From Branchiostoma lanceolatum (taxonomy: Eukaryota > Chordata > Leptocardii > Amphioxiformes > Branchiostomatidae), in NCBI RefSeq assembly GCF_035083965.1, contig NC_089722.1:25917081-25981080 (forward strand): a stretch of DNA of 64,000 nt. Direction: 5' to 3'. Every line of letters begins with the position of its first letter. Within the stretch, counting starts at the first letter, position 1. The notes under the pieces were generated by a model. The model did no database searches and had not been told where the DNA came from. It saw only the letters and a list, made by a program, of their open reading frames with translations. A program made the translations under genes and the position numbers. Shown one piece after another: positions 1 to 10,342 of this stretch.

Positions 1-9
1 TTCCCTACT

Positions 10-777
10 TATTCCATCGTTATCTAAATGTCTTTTCATACATCATTTTACACAACTTCATCTTTTCAAGGGCGTCGTTATATTGAAGTCCTTGATCTAT
101 CTTACTGATGGAAAGTTTATTCCCATTCTGTGCTGGAAGGCTCGATACAACTCTCGTCTGAGCGTCTTGATCCGTTCATGGCACACAGTGGTGCAAGTGC
201 CACTGTGGTAGCGTGAGACGTAGGAGATAGAAATAGATAGCTAGCTGCCGCGCCGCGTGCCTGCGAAGCTGGTGTGTTACGCCTAATGGCGGTTATACCG
301 GCTATATAGATACAGATACAGATACAGAAATAGGGTCTTTATCCCAATCCCGATGGCGAAGCATACATGTATGTTAACAATATGATTCGTTGCCCAATTA
401 GTGTACAAGGTTCTTCAACAAGGATAGAAAACAAGGCATCAAGACTATGATCTGCTTTGCATTCAGTCAACAAGTATTTCTCAGAAAATCCTCTCCAAAA
501 TCCTCTCCAGTTACTTGAGTAACTGCTATTTGGTGTATCCTATTGCTTGGATGTTCAATCTTCATCGACGCATATTTCTCATTTCTTCATCTTTTGCATG
601 TCATCCAGAACGCTTGACTGTACTACTGACTCCATGTGCAGCCGCTGAACTCTCACTTCAACCCTAACTAGTAGTTATTCCATCGTGATCTAAATGTCTT
701 TCCATACATCTTTTTACACATCTTCATTTTTTCAAGGACGTCGTTATATTGAAGTCCCTGATCTATTCTACTGATGG
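10..777 (+). repeat. Direct repeat pair flanking 5' part of the window
   Basis: About 105 bp at 10-117 recurs at 674-777. Both copies contain the words ATCTAAATGTCTTT and CGTCGTTATATTGAAGTCC and end at a shared CTGATGGA. Between them (118-673) I see no gene; there is only a short ATAGATACAGATACAG run near 306-326. The second copy lies about 200 bp upstream of the first micropeptide ORF, so the repeat may be a duplicated 5' flank of that array, but this is inference. Confidence 0.7.
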
Positions 778-987
778 ACAGGGATTGGTCTACTTTTCGC
801 CCGTCTTGCTCTATCATTTACACCAACCGGATGTTCTACTTCTTAAAATTCAACTCTCCACTGGATTGTGGGATACGTGGCTTACATAACGTCACACTCA
901 TTACTGAATCGACTATACTTTACTCCCTTCGGAGTAACGCACCAGCCATAACTTCTGTTCTTACGGTTCAAGCTCAATGTAAGAAAG

Positions 988-1074
988 ATGTCTCTTGCTA
1001 ACCAAGCGGTTATCCTGGTAGCTTTACTCGTCGGGATTTTCACCGTGGCACCCTTCTTGATTACAATGCTGTAA
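988..1074 (+). CDS. Micropeptide, single hydrophobic helix, array copy 1 (28 aa)
   Basis: I do not recognise this family. The 28-codon ORF starts MSLANQAVILV and ends in VAPFLITML, so nearly the whole product is one hydrophobic segment that would span or insert into a membrane. An in-frame TAA at 949-951, with no ATG between, fixes the start, and the base at -3 is A. It is retained because copies at 3419 and 5796 share the pattern M-S/T-x-x-x-Q-x-V-x-x-x-A, then F-T, then P and a final I/L run. A splice donor (CAG/GTAAGT) at 1117 lies 42 nt after the stop, so the last exon would be untranslated and close enough to the stop to avoid nonsense-mediated decay. It is too short for standard gene finders. 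Function is unknown. Confidence 0.65.
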   Translation: MSLANQAVILVALLVGIFTVAPFLITML

Positions 1075-1894
1075 CGGCGCCGACTTTTCGACGACTTAAC
1101 GGAATGCCTCTGTCAGGTAAGTGGTCTCGATTATGTCGCCATTGTGAAGGATCATCTGATCACGAACAACTCATATTTAACAGCCGTGGATCAAAATCAA
1201 GACATTTGCGTAAATGATATTGTGATATGAAGGAATCTGAGCATACGAGTATCAAAATTTGTCAAGACGATGTTTAGAACACGCCGACAAGAGTTTGCCC
1301 TTGACGCACGGTTGGCCAATTGCGTCATGAAGCACCAGATACAGTACAAGCCAAAGGTTCCATAGAATGGAGCGTCATACGGATATATACAATGTTAACT
1401 ATCAACTAACAAACAACACAAAACTCAATCTGGAAAGACGACAAGAAAGCTCTCATATAAAACAGTCCGAAAGAAATAGAAAGGATAGCGTTTATAATTA
1501 CCGTGGGAAAAAACTGCCAACACGTGTCGATTAGAATCTAATTGACTGTGAGTGGGGTATGTGTGGGTGTTCCGCAAGCAATAAGGACCAAGAAAGGGAC
1601 ATAAACCACGAACTCTTTTGGCGCAGGACTTACGTCGACGTACGTACGAAACGTCACAAAAACACGTGCAAAACAGGTCGGAGCCATACATCTGCTTGGA
1701 GCTTAGTCTGGTTATACTCTCAAGCAATTCTATGTCCACATACCTGTGTCTGTGACGCAGTTTGATATACATGGCCATACTTTACTCCTATAGCGGCGCG
1801 ACATACTGAATACTTACGTGGACGTTTTGTCAACTCCCGCCTCCCTAAGTCTGTTGTATTCGCTACTGATCTATTTATTCCACGGAACAATGTG

Positions 1895-2065
1895 GAACAG
1901 TGGGGTCGTCTGGCGCAACGGCAGCGTGTTCGGCTCAGAATCAAAAGGTCCCGGATTCGAATCCTGCCGTGTCACTGATCTTGTGCCATTGGGAAAGGCA
2001 CTTTACACGACATGCTGAATGGTCGTCATCAAGGCCGTGGGCATTAAGAAGTAGAAACTGAAATA
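1895..2065 (+). mobile_element. tRNA-derived SINE
   Basis: A tRNA-like head carries an A box (TGGCGCAACGG, 1911-1921) and a B box (GGATTCGAATCC, 1953-1964). It is followed by TTGTGCCATTGGGAAAGGCA and then TTTACAC, a motif I associate with the body of many marine-animal tRNA SINEs. The anticodon-stem and T-stem pairings are imperfect and there is no clean acceptor stem, so this is a retroposed derivative rather than a working tRNA gene. The 3' end is uncertain. Confidence 0.65.
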
Positions 2066-2165
2066 CTGCTTGTGTATCGATGCTTCAAGTGGGAAACTCA
2101 GAGATGTACATCTTTGTTTCTACTCTCTACCATTTTCATATAGCATGTATGGACATTTTTGTTGG

Positions 2166-2540
2166 TTTTCGGCCGAAGAAGTAGTTTTTTTTCTGTTCGA
2201 TAACCAAGTTGCACAACGGTGGGTCAAAGTAAGAAACAACTTCTTCCACGGAAACTTTCCCCGAGGAGGTTCCTTGCTTTACCTCAGCCAAAAATCTCAA
2301 TACGGAACTCATACGCAAAAGCGTGACAGCCCACGTGAAGCCCCCTCACATTTATGCGTATATACATGTCCGCATGAGTTGCGTATTCATTTGGGGGGGG
2401 GGGGAGGTAACGTTTGCGTCCAAAAAAGTCGTTTCTTTGGTTTGATAACCAGGCTGCACAGCACTGCGATAAGTAGAAAACAACTTCTTCCCCGCAAACT
2501 TTACCTAAAGCAAAAAAAGTGCTAATACGCAACTCATGCG
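2166..2540 (+). repeat. Imperfect tandem duplication with G12 run
   Basis: About 140 bp at 2166-2320 (GATAACCAAGTTGCACAACG ... AACAACTTCTTCC ... AACTCATACGC) recurs degenerately at 2418-2540. A run of 12 G lies between them at 2393-2404. The antisense ORFs here are by-products of the repeat. The rest of 1117-3400 shows no recognisable gene apart from the SINE. Confidence 0.6.
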
Positions 2541-3418
2541 CACATGACTATCATCATCAGCTCCTTTCCATCCTGCCGGACGATCAGTTCAGCGTCGGTG
2601 GACTCGTCCGTGGGCGTCGAGTCCAGCTTTACTCTTGCAGTGTTTGCCACAAACAGCACATATGAAAGCTTTGCGCACAGCGGCACAAGTGTAAGGGGGC
2701 CCTATAACATAGTGAAGATAATATTTACAGCCTTATTCATATATTTATTGCAGTCCATATTCGAGGGCTAATTAGGACGCTTCATCAGTACTTTAAAGAA
2801 GTTGAGTAAACAAGTGACATCATCTCGCGTATACTAGGAGGCGACATGCCAAACTACATACAAATATATCAAAGGGATCTTGAGTTACACGCGAACACAG
2901 CCAGTCGCAATGCCACCGTAGCAGGTGAACCTTCTTCACGGGGGTAATCAAGAGGAAAACTATCAACTAGCCAACCTAATTGAGCCAGTGTTACTTTTCT
3001 CTACTGTGTAACACAAACAGAAGAAGAGCCTAAGGATGTGATTCTTTACTGCTTATGAGAATTCTGTTTCCTTCATCTTACACACCGATATGTGCGCACG
3101 GCCCAAGATGGGTGGTGTTTGGTACCACACAAAGACAGGAACCACTACCCCGAGAGAAAAATGTAAATAGGTGCATCGCCAAAGGCGTAGAGAGTTTGTT
3201 TTGATGCACTCCAACGAACGCAGTTACCCTTTCACCCTTAATCTTACTGGCAGGGTCACAGCAGACGAGCGCCCTGCCGGACCGGTTGTACAACTCTTGT
3301 TCAAAACACACGCCTGTCATTTGCCACTAACTACTTTTTTTGTTGAACCCCGCACGTGTGGCACAAGACTGAAGTTACCGAGAAAAGAAAGCAAACCTTT
3401 GAAGCTAACGGTGAAGTG

Positions 3419-3511
3419 ATGACGATCGACCTCGGGACGCAGATAGTGGCCATTATTGCTGTCATCCTCAGTTTTACTTGGCTTGTTCCATTTATTATAA
3501 CTATCATCTAA
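3419..3511 (+). CDS. Micropeptide, single hydrophobic helix, array copy 2 (30 aa)
   Basis: This ORF encodes 30 residues starting MTIDLGTQIVAIIAV and continuing through SFTWLVPFII to the stop. It is the closest relative of the copy at 5796: both share GTQ, A, SFTW and P-x-I-I at the same spacing. An in-frame TGA at 3344 with no intervening ATG fixes the start; -3 is G. The stop codon is immediately followed by a splice donor (TAAG/GTAAGG, exon end 3512), so the 3' UTR is in a downstream exon, probably the one ending at the poly(A) signal at 5098. One hydrophobic segment, no basic tail and no recognisable family; not sarcolipin or phospholamban by eye. Confidence 0.7.
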   Translation: MTIDLGTQIVAIIAVILSFTWLVPFIITII

Positions 3512-4237
3512 GGTAAGGGTATTGTAATCTAGATTTAGGTTGGAAAGCAGTATGTTTTCTTTTCTCCACACAATATCTGCTTGGAGATTCAGGGCACTGA
3601 CGGTAACTCTTATTATTTTATCATTTCGCATCTAGGATCGTTATAAAATGTATTTCTATAGCAGTCAACGGCAGGTATGGTCATTAAAAAAAAGATCACA
3701 ATCCCTGTAGTAAAGAAGTAGTTGTCTACTTGTTCTTTGATGTGTATTAATGCGAAAAACGTGTCTAATCTGCACTGAAACCTTGGAACTGTATTATATT
3801 GTGTCTATTGCAGTTTGCTAAATACACGTACTAGTTTTTGTTATGTAAATGATTTGAAGTGATTACCATTTACATTTTATGATAAAATTTTATACCGAAT
3901 CAGTTAAGATGTAAGAATAGGCGTTTTATGTCATCGGCACTCTGATGCAGTAGGACACAGCATGCAACATTACATCATGCATCATTATGAGCCAACTGCC
4001 TCATTCAACATGATATATATATCACCAATATTTGCCGTGTGCGAAGTGTTAATCGCCTAACATTTTCTACATCAAATTAAACTACTTTTTGCAATCAGTT
4101 TTCCAAATCAAGGCATTAATCTATTCAAGCATCTGCTTCCAGATCTGTTTAAAGGACCATCAACAGGGGCTGCTTTTGTGTTATTTGACACATATTTGAC
4201 GAAATTGTTATGTATTCATGTTTCCGATAGGCCCACC

Positions 4238-4306
4238 ATGAAGGTCAACGAGGTCATCACGAAACATCATAGTGGTCTCCGTGGCATTCCGTACAGCCGA
4301 GGATAA
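4238..4306 (+). CDS. Tiny ORF in a strong start context, possible second ORF of micropeptide copy 2 transcript
   Basis: GCCCACCATGA gives a near-ideal vertebrate-type start context directly after a candidate acceptor (TTTCCGATAG, ending 4230). The ORF is 22 codons (MKVNEVITKHH...) and ends at TAA 4304-4306. It would lie at the start of the 3' exon of the micropeptide transcript. No counterpart is seen in the other copies, so it may be chance. Confidence 0.2.
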   Translation: MKVNEVITKHHSGLRGIPYSRG

Positions 4307-4731
4307 CAGCTATGCTACGAAAGCCTGTCCATCACTGCACCTCCTTGCCTAGGAAACACAGTCAGAATATGCAACAGAAACTCTTCCCATAGAATCGTGG
4401 TGATAAACTTTCTTCTTTCAACGATCTACATGCAATGCTATTGACAACCTGTGCACCAGAAACAGGGAGAATCACCGAGCTTTATCTGTCGGTTCTTCCA
4501 ACATCTCACCTCGCTCCATCATGAGGATCTTCTACCATTGGATCTATCTTGACTCCATGTCACATTAGGTGTTGCAATTCGGGAAACATCCGTAACTGTT
4601 AGATGATTATACTACATAGCGTTTTCTACGTAGAAATATTGGAGTGCAAGGTATACAGAAGTTTGCTGCTGAACTTAGTAGAATCCATTTGCCATTTAAA
4701 AGTATGTTTTGTTATACGATTTCTACACTCG

Positions 4732-5143
4732 CTTCTTCTGTCTAAAACCGATGTTGTTGTTTGTTTGCATTGTTTCATACATCACCAGGTACATGAATGT
4801 ATATCGTCTTCCAAATGCCCACATATTTTAACATTTGTTGGCATCTGGGAGATTCTTATATGACTTGTTTCATAGTTACTTGAAGTTAGATCATGAAAAT
4901 GACTAGCTTCAACTATCTATGGATTTGCTGTTAATACTCTTCTTGTTGACGAATATACCGAATGTAGTTATATCGTTTTCAAGAAGACTGTTTGAACCTG
5001 ACATCCTGGTTTTACAGTTGGTTTGCAGTGAAGTAAAGCAGAGGTTGCTGGGTTAACGTTAACCTACTTGATGAATGGAATAGATAATTCTAAATGCAAT
5101 AAAGACAACATTGGCTCAACATTTATGCGCCTAGTTGTTTTAT
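4732..5143 (+). repeat. Duplicated 3' UTR block, copy A, with poly(A) signal
   Basis: About 410 bp, near-identical to 6562-6979. It includes TCTAAAACCGATGTTGT, GGCATCTGGGAGATTCT and GGTTAACGTTAACCTACTTG. It carries AATAAA at 5098-5103 and follows the micropeptide exon at 3419. I read it as the last exon of that transcript, duplicated together with the coding exon. Confidence 0.8.
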
Positions 5144-5430
5144 TCAGATGAATAGAGTTTCACGACTTAATACATTCACAAAATGATTTGACCTTTGCAA
5201 CTGACGTATTATAAATGTTTCAATTGATCCCCTTCTCCATCCTGACATCAGAAGCTGTCCAAATTATGAAAGTCTCATCTTAACAATGACGGCGGTTCCA
5301 GCATTTTCTAATGAATTATGCAAATGCATCCTGATTTGCATGATGAATTACTTGTACTAATATCTTTGACGATGTTCAGCTCAATTCTAGTCATTTACCG
5401 TCAATGGAATCATACTATATAAACAATAAC

Positions 5431-5576
5431 CAAGCAACCAACCAACCAACCAACCAAGCAACCAACCAACCAAGCAACCAACCAACCAACCAACCAACCA
5501 ACATTAACCAACCAACCAACCAACCAACTAACCAACCAACCAACCAACCAACCAACCAACCAACCAACGAAACAAC
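5431..5576 (+). repeat. CAAC tetranucleotide microsatellite
   Basis: A long CCAA/CAAC run with a few interruptions (CAAG, TTAA, CTAA). The NQPTNQPT open frame across it is an artefact of the repeat. Confidence 0.95.
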
Positions 5577-5795
5577 CAAGAACAAGTTGCTATAGCAATA
5601 ACTTTTTAACCTCGGTTCTACTGTAGGGGGTCAAATGACGATTAAGGTCATTGGAAAGTTGTTGATCAACTTACGCCGCAGCATAACGCGCAAGCCTTCC
5701 ATTTAGCTGTTGCTGGTTCATCATTGATTAGAAGCTACAGTCTTAAGAAACACCTGAGACAGATCTGAAGACGATAGACGGCGATTTCAAGAGCC

Positions 5796-5882
5796 ATGAG
5801 CTTCGGGACGCAGGCAGTCGTCGTTCTGGCGTGTATCATGAGTTTCACCTGGTTCATACCCTTGATCATACCTTTCATTTAA
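5796..5882 (+). CDS. Micropeptide, single hydrophobic helix, array copy 3 (28 aa)
   Basis: This 28-residue ORF starts MSFGTQAVVVLACIM, continues SFTWFIPLII and ends PFI. An in-frame TAG at 5775-5777 just upstream excludes a longer protein, and -3 is G. It is paralogous to the ORF at 3419, with GTQ, SFTW and the proline at the same positions although many third bases differ, which suggests constraint on the peptide. A donor (CAAG/GTGAGG) lies 10 nt after the stop, and the duplicated 3' UTR block with AATAAA follows at 6562-6979. Probably a membrane micropeptide; function and family unknown. Confidence 0.7.
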   Translation: MSFGTQAVVVLACIMSFTWFIPLIIPFI

Positions 5883-6561
5883 GCCGGACAAGGTGAGGAA
5901 AATGTCTCAAGGTTATCGTTTGGAATCTTATGTAGTAACGGACGTGTAGCATCCCCGGGAAGAACATAGCTTTTTTTACTCTCGGATAAAAATGAGGCAA
6001 TTGATCCAATCACGAACACCACTAACGACGTCACATTTGGAAAATATTGAAGCGGAAAAAAGGGGAAGCGGAGAAAATACCATTATATAATGGCTTAACA
6101 ATTCTAACCCGAGAATTGACAATGTTTTCCACTATTACAGAGTACAGTGGTGTTTCTTTCAACGTTTGTATCATTTTTGTTAGTCAGATGAGCCACAGAA
6201 CACGCATACGGTTTACCACGGTCACCCTAGCCAAACGTTTCAACAACATAATTAGGGGCAATTATATACAGTTCGTCAACAAAAATGTGCCTTTGGCACT
6301 AAAGTGGGAGAACATTGCACAATTATTTGTATAAATCCTATTCGACGCGCTACAATATCATCTATAGAAAATAACACCGTCCTTTATCATCTTGTGATAG
6401 CATATTCGTGGCGTACGATGTCATCGACAAAGCAGAATGAAGCCGACCCTCAACACAACCTTTCCGCATCCCTGCAAGTCCTCCTGTGTTTCAGAATGGC
6501 TCGTCGGTAGTGCCACACTGATCGCCTCCAACGATGTCTACGCAAGAACAAGACAAGCAGT

Positions 6562-6979
6562 TTCTCCTGTCTAAAACCGATGTTGTCGTTTGTTTGCATT
6601 GTTTCATACATCACAAGGTACATAAATGTATATCATCTTCCACATGCCCACATATTTAAACATTTGTTGGCATCTGGGAGATTCTGATATGACTTGTTTC
6701 ATAGTTACTTGAAGTTAGCCCATGAAAATGACTAGCTTCAACTATCTATGGATTTGCTGTTAATACTCTTCTTGTTGACGAATATACCGAATGTAGTTAT
6801 ATCGTTTTCAATAAGACTGTTTGAACCTGACATCCTGGTTTTACAGTTGGTTTTTAGCGAAGTAAAGCAGAGGTTGCTGGGTTAACGTTAACCTACTTGA
6901 TGAATGGAATAGGTTAATCTAAATGCAATAAAGACAACATTGGCTCAACGTTCTATACGCTTAGTCATCTTATTTTATC
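6562..6979 (+). repeat. Duplicated 3' UTR block, copy B, with poly(A) signal
   Basis: Direct repeat of 4732-5143 with only scattered substitutions. AATAAA is at 6927-6932, followed in both copies by GACAACATTGGCTCAAC. It closes the transcript of the micropeptide at 5796. From here to about 8500 I see no gene that I can support. Confidence 0.8.
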
Positions 6980-8555
6980 AGAAAACTAGAGTTATCAATC
7001 ACCACAGATGCAAAGCTGTAACGTTACATGTAGAACCCACTATTTGAAATACATTTCTGAAGGCTATCTGCGAGCTGAATTAGCAAACTCCTAGGCCTGC
7101 TGCCCTATATCTGGTGTCTGTTAAGAGTTATAGTAATGATAATTTCAAGCATGTCAAACAAACCATTTATTAGCACATGGCTTTTGTATGTTTAAAATAT
7201 GTACCATCATGTTGCACCAAGCTAGGACTTAGCAATATACATGTATATGTATCTCTTTCATGATATGGTCAGGCCGACATATGTCTATGTTGGACGAACT
7301 TAGTTATGAACGATACGAGATTGTATTACAGAAAGGAAGTCTAACGCACGGGGAACTAATGTCATGTTTTCTTCAGCTTAAACATTTACACTAAGCTTCA
7401 GTCAGGCCAACTACGCTTTGTATACCAGGCTTATTACATAAAGATAAGAAAAATCGCGGGAAGAGGCTATCGCCAGGTTATAGCATGACTGTCTGAGCCC
7501 ATATATAGTTATCTAATCCATAAAACAATCCATAATATATTGATGCTTTATAATTTGACACCTGTCCGTGACGTCATCTAGTAATCTCTTGGCACATGAA
7601 AGAACGTAGCTGGCTAGCTCCATAGGAACTTCATTATGCAAGACTCTCTTAAATAACCTAAGACCTAGGCACTGATAGTGCATGCAACAAATATACATAT
7701 GAAGTATAACGTCTTCCATGCGACTGTCAGTGTTTTAATTAGTAAAAGCCGACTTTACCATGGCATAGTACAACCAGGGTTGATAGCTTTATTTGAAAAT
7801 TAGAATGACAGAATGGTTGACATTACTGCTTAAAAAAGGGCAACAATTAAAGAAATTTCGATACTTGTCTGCTTACTCTAATGGTGTCTTTATTCAATGC
7901 TCAATGTAACGTTTTATAGTCTATTTTACAAGGCCATGACCCAGATATTCTTGTTGACGAAAACGTAGATGGAATGTCACACTTCACTTCTTTCTCCACA
8001 CAAGTCATGGACAATAAAGTCCCTCTCCATAAGACGAGCTCGATTCAAAATGTGTAACAAAACTCTACCAAAGCTCCCCTGCGATCGTATATCTTACACT
8101 CAATGGTCAACCGTACCACACATGATACACTGGTTTTCAGTGTTATTGTAAACAGTGGGACAAATGCTCAACAAGGCACCAGGGTAACTCCGTTTGCTTA
8201 CAACAGGAAACTCGATCCTGTGCAGCTCGACATTTTTAGACCTTTGCACCCCACCCAGACTGGTACCGTCAGCACCTTGCACCATCCACACGGACTGCCA
8301 AGGGACAAATTAACGGTTGATCAAATTCTCGTTTATTTTTATGCCCGTTGCTATTTTCTGGCGCGCTTCATACGCCGTGCCGTGTTTGACGACATAGCGT
8401 CCCTCAACGCAACAACTCTCAGCTGAGGAACGTCAGCATTTCAGCGACGGTAACTGCACCTTGCTGCAGCTGCATCTGACCAGCCTTCTTCTGTGGTTGA
8501 GCGTACGGTCATACCGTTCGATTGCTGAAGGATTTTCCGAGATTCACTGACAACC

Positions 8556-8909
8556 TTGAACAACATGACGGAAGTCATCTGGTTGGAATACCGAAGCTAC
8601 TTCGGCTCAGTGAACCTTCAAGTGGACGCGGGGGACGGCAGCATCAGCGCCGATGTGGAGGCCAGCATCCGCGACCTTCTTGAAGAGAGGGGACTAAAAG
8701 AGGACGACTTCGACGTCAAGAGGAACATGGACAGCTGCTTCAGCATCGTTCTGAGCGGGGCCCGGGTGAGAGTCAACAGGTCCATGGTACTGCAGGCGAT
8801 CATGAAGAAGCCTGGGTTTGTGATACAGTCATCTGCGGTGTATTACAACATGGACGCCGGTTATACCGGGTACAACTGGACCCTGGTCCGCAATGTTGCA
8901 CGGGTGTAA
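8556..8909 (+). CDS. Unrecognised intronless protein (117 aa)
   Basis: A clean ORF starts MTEVIWLEYRSYF after ATGAACAAC (either Met is possible; the second, at 8565, is equally plausible) and ends TAA 8907-8909. Codon choice is clearly coding-like (GAC, AAG, CTG, ATC), and base composition is much richer in G+C than the flanks. The product is small, soluble-looking and acidic in the middle (DLLEERGLKEDDFDVK), with no signal peptide, membrane segment or cysteine motif. I recognise no domain. A long 3' UTR would run to AATAAA at 9889. No splice sites are needed. It could be a lineage-specific gene or an old retrocopy of an unknown gene. Confidence 0.6.
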   Translation: MNNMTEVIWLEYRSYFGSVNLQVDAGDGSISADVEASIRDLLEERGLKEDDFDVKRNMDSCFSIVLSGARVRVNRSMVLQAIMKKPGFVIQSSAVYYNMDAGYTGYNWTLVRNVARV

Positions 8910-9888
8910 AACGACCACCAGAGACCTTTTCGGACGAAAGTTGGACACTTTGAATAATCGTTGTTATCAATGGTCCTGACATGGTAATCCATTTCCAGGG
9001 CTCATCTGATGAAATTGGCTTGAACTTTATTGCAACGGAGTTAGCACAAACTTCGTCACGAAAAGGAAGGTGTTTTGGCCGTGCTATCTGGCCAACATCG
9101 ATTTGTACTCATGTCAATTTGATGTGAAAAAATGGATCTGATAGCTCAAGGGAACGCTAGATTATGAAAGCAGTCGTGGAAAGTATGTGTTTCTTAGTTT
9201 TGAGTTTTGTAAATCTATTCCTGTGTGCGGCGTGTTAATGTTAAAGACTTTGAGGTACTTAATGCCTCCGTAACCTCTTTTGTATAGGCTGAAATTTCAT
9301 ACCTCGGTGGAGGGATTATGTTTGTTCTTAGACAAAGAGTTCAGGCTCTTCTCACGTGCTGCTTGTTTGTATGTGCCCCAGTGACTGACGTTCTTTGAAA
9401 ACTGAAGTTGACCGACAATTTTGTAAACAGTTAACTCTATGAACGTTTGAATTGTAATGTTGGCAAACCGCACCAGGAATTCTGCCTCTCTGAATGATGG
9501 CAATGACTGGTAACTGTTACGCACAAAAAATGATGATGAAGAAGAAGAAAAGAAATAAGAACGATTGCTACACGCTCTGTCAATGCGTTTGTAAGGCTTG
9601 TACTTTAATTCCTTTGTACAGAACATGCCAGCATGTTGTATGTTGGAGCGTTAACATCTATTTCTCATGGTAATGCGATTTACTGTACATGTCCAGTTTT
9701 GTTGACTTGTCTCGTTTTATACATAGCATAAGACTACAAAATCTCTACGGTTGTTAGGTGTTTGGACATGTCTGACTATTTGATTATGTTGCTGATAAAT
9801 CGTAACGTTACCAGTGATCAGAGTATCATTTTTCATGTCTACAACGATAACTGGTATCGGTGATACTTATAACTGGTATGTGATACTT

Positions 9889-9894
9889 AATAAA
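9889..9894 (+). terminator. Poly(A) signal of the 117-aa gene
   Basis: AATAAA in ACTTAATAAAGCTGC about 980 nt after the stop at 8909. The intervening sequence has no open frame that I can support. Confidence 0.5.
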
Positions 9895-10220
9895 GCTGCA
9901 CATATTCTGGTCGAGAAACAAAATTTGTGCTGTTTCATTCGGTAGCATCGTCGTATACTATAGATCACAAAAATGGTTGACCCAACATTTTACTGTGTTT
10001 TTACACGGAGGTGGGTAAGACTGGGCTAAAGGCTAAAACTATACGTTTAGAGCTGGCAGACTTTTGTGATAAAAGATCCACTAGACAGGACCATTCTGTT
10101 CCCTTTGCCCATCAATTAAATACAGGAGCTAGGCAGACATAACAGGTACAAGTCAGACAACAATATCGCTGCAATTTGAAATTCCCGCGCACCGAGTATT
10201 TCCCAGCATTCACGGTCATA

Positions 10221-10264
10221 TGACCTTTGACCCAACAACATGGCGGCTGGTTGCTAAGAGAAAC
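10221..10264 (+). promoter_or_regulatory. DR1-like element and RFX X-box upstream of LRRC43
   Basis: GTTGCTAAGAGAAAC (10250-10264) fits the RFX X-box form RYYNYY-N3-RRNRAC, typical of cilium genes. Just upstream, TGACCTTTGACCC (10221-10233) is a DR1 nuclear-receptor type repeat. Both lie within about 120 bp of the chosen LRRC43 start, which suits a ciliary gene and argues against the in-frame ATG at 10220. Confidence 0.5.
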
Positions 10265-10342
10265 TTTGTCGTTGCAAGAACCTGGCGGATTTTGGTTGAT
10301 TTTGGTGGATACGAACACAGTTACCGGGATTGTTTCAGTGCA

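Noticed and set aside
1905..1975. A functional tRNA gene
   Set aside because: A and B boxes are present, but the anticodon and T stems are mismatched, there is no acceptor stem, and a SINE-like body follows.
5404..5595. Asn/Gln/Pro/Thr-rich repeat protein
   Set aside because: Pure translation of a CAAC microsatellite.
8103..8426. 107-codon frame just upstream of the 117-aa gene
   Set aside because: Codon use is moderately coding-like but there is no recognisable domain and it overlaps the likely 5' UTR region. Not enough to call a gene.
10220..10342. Upstream in-frame ATG as the LRRC43 start
   Set aside because: The extra 41 residues do not resemble the family, and the stretch carries DR1 and X-box promoter motifs.
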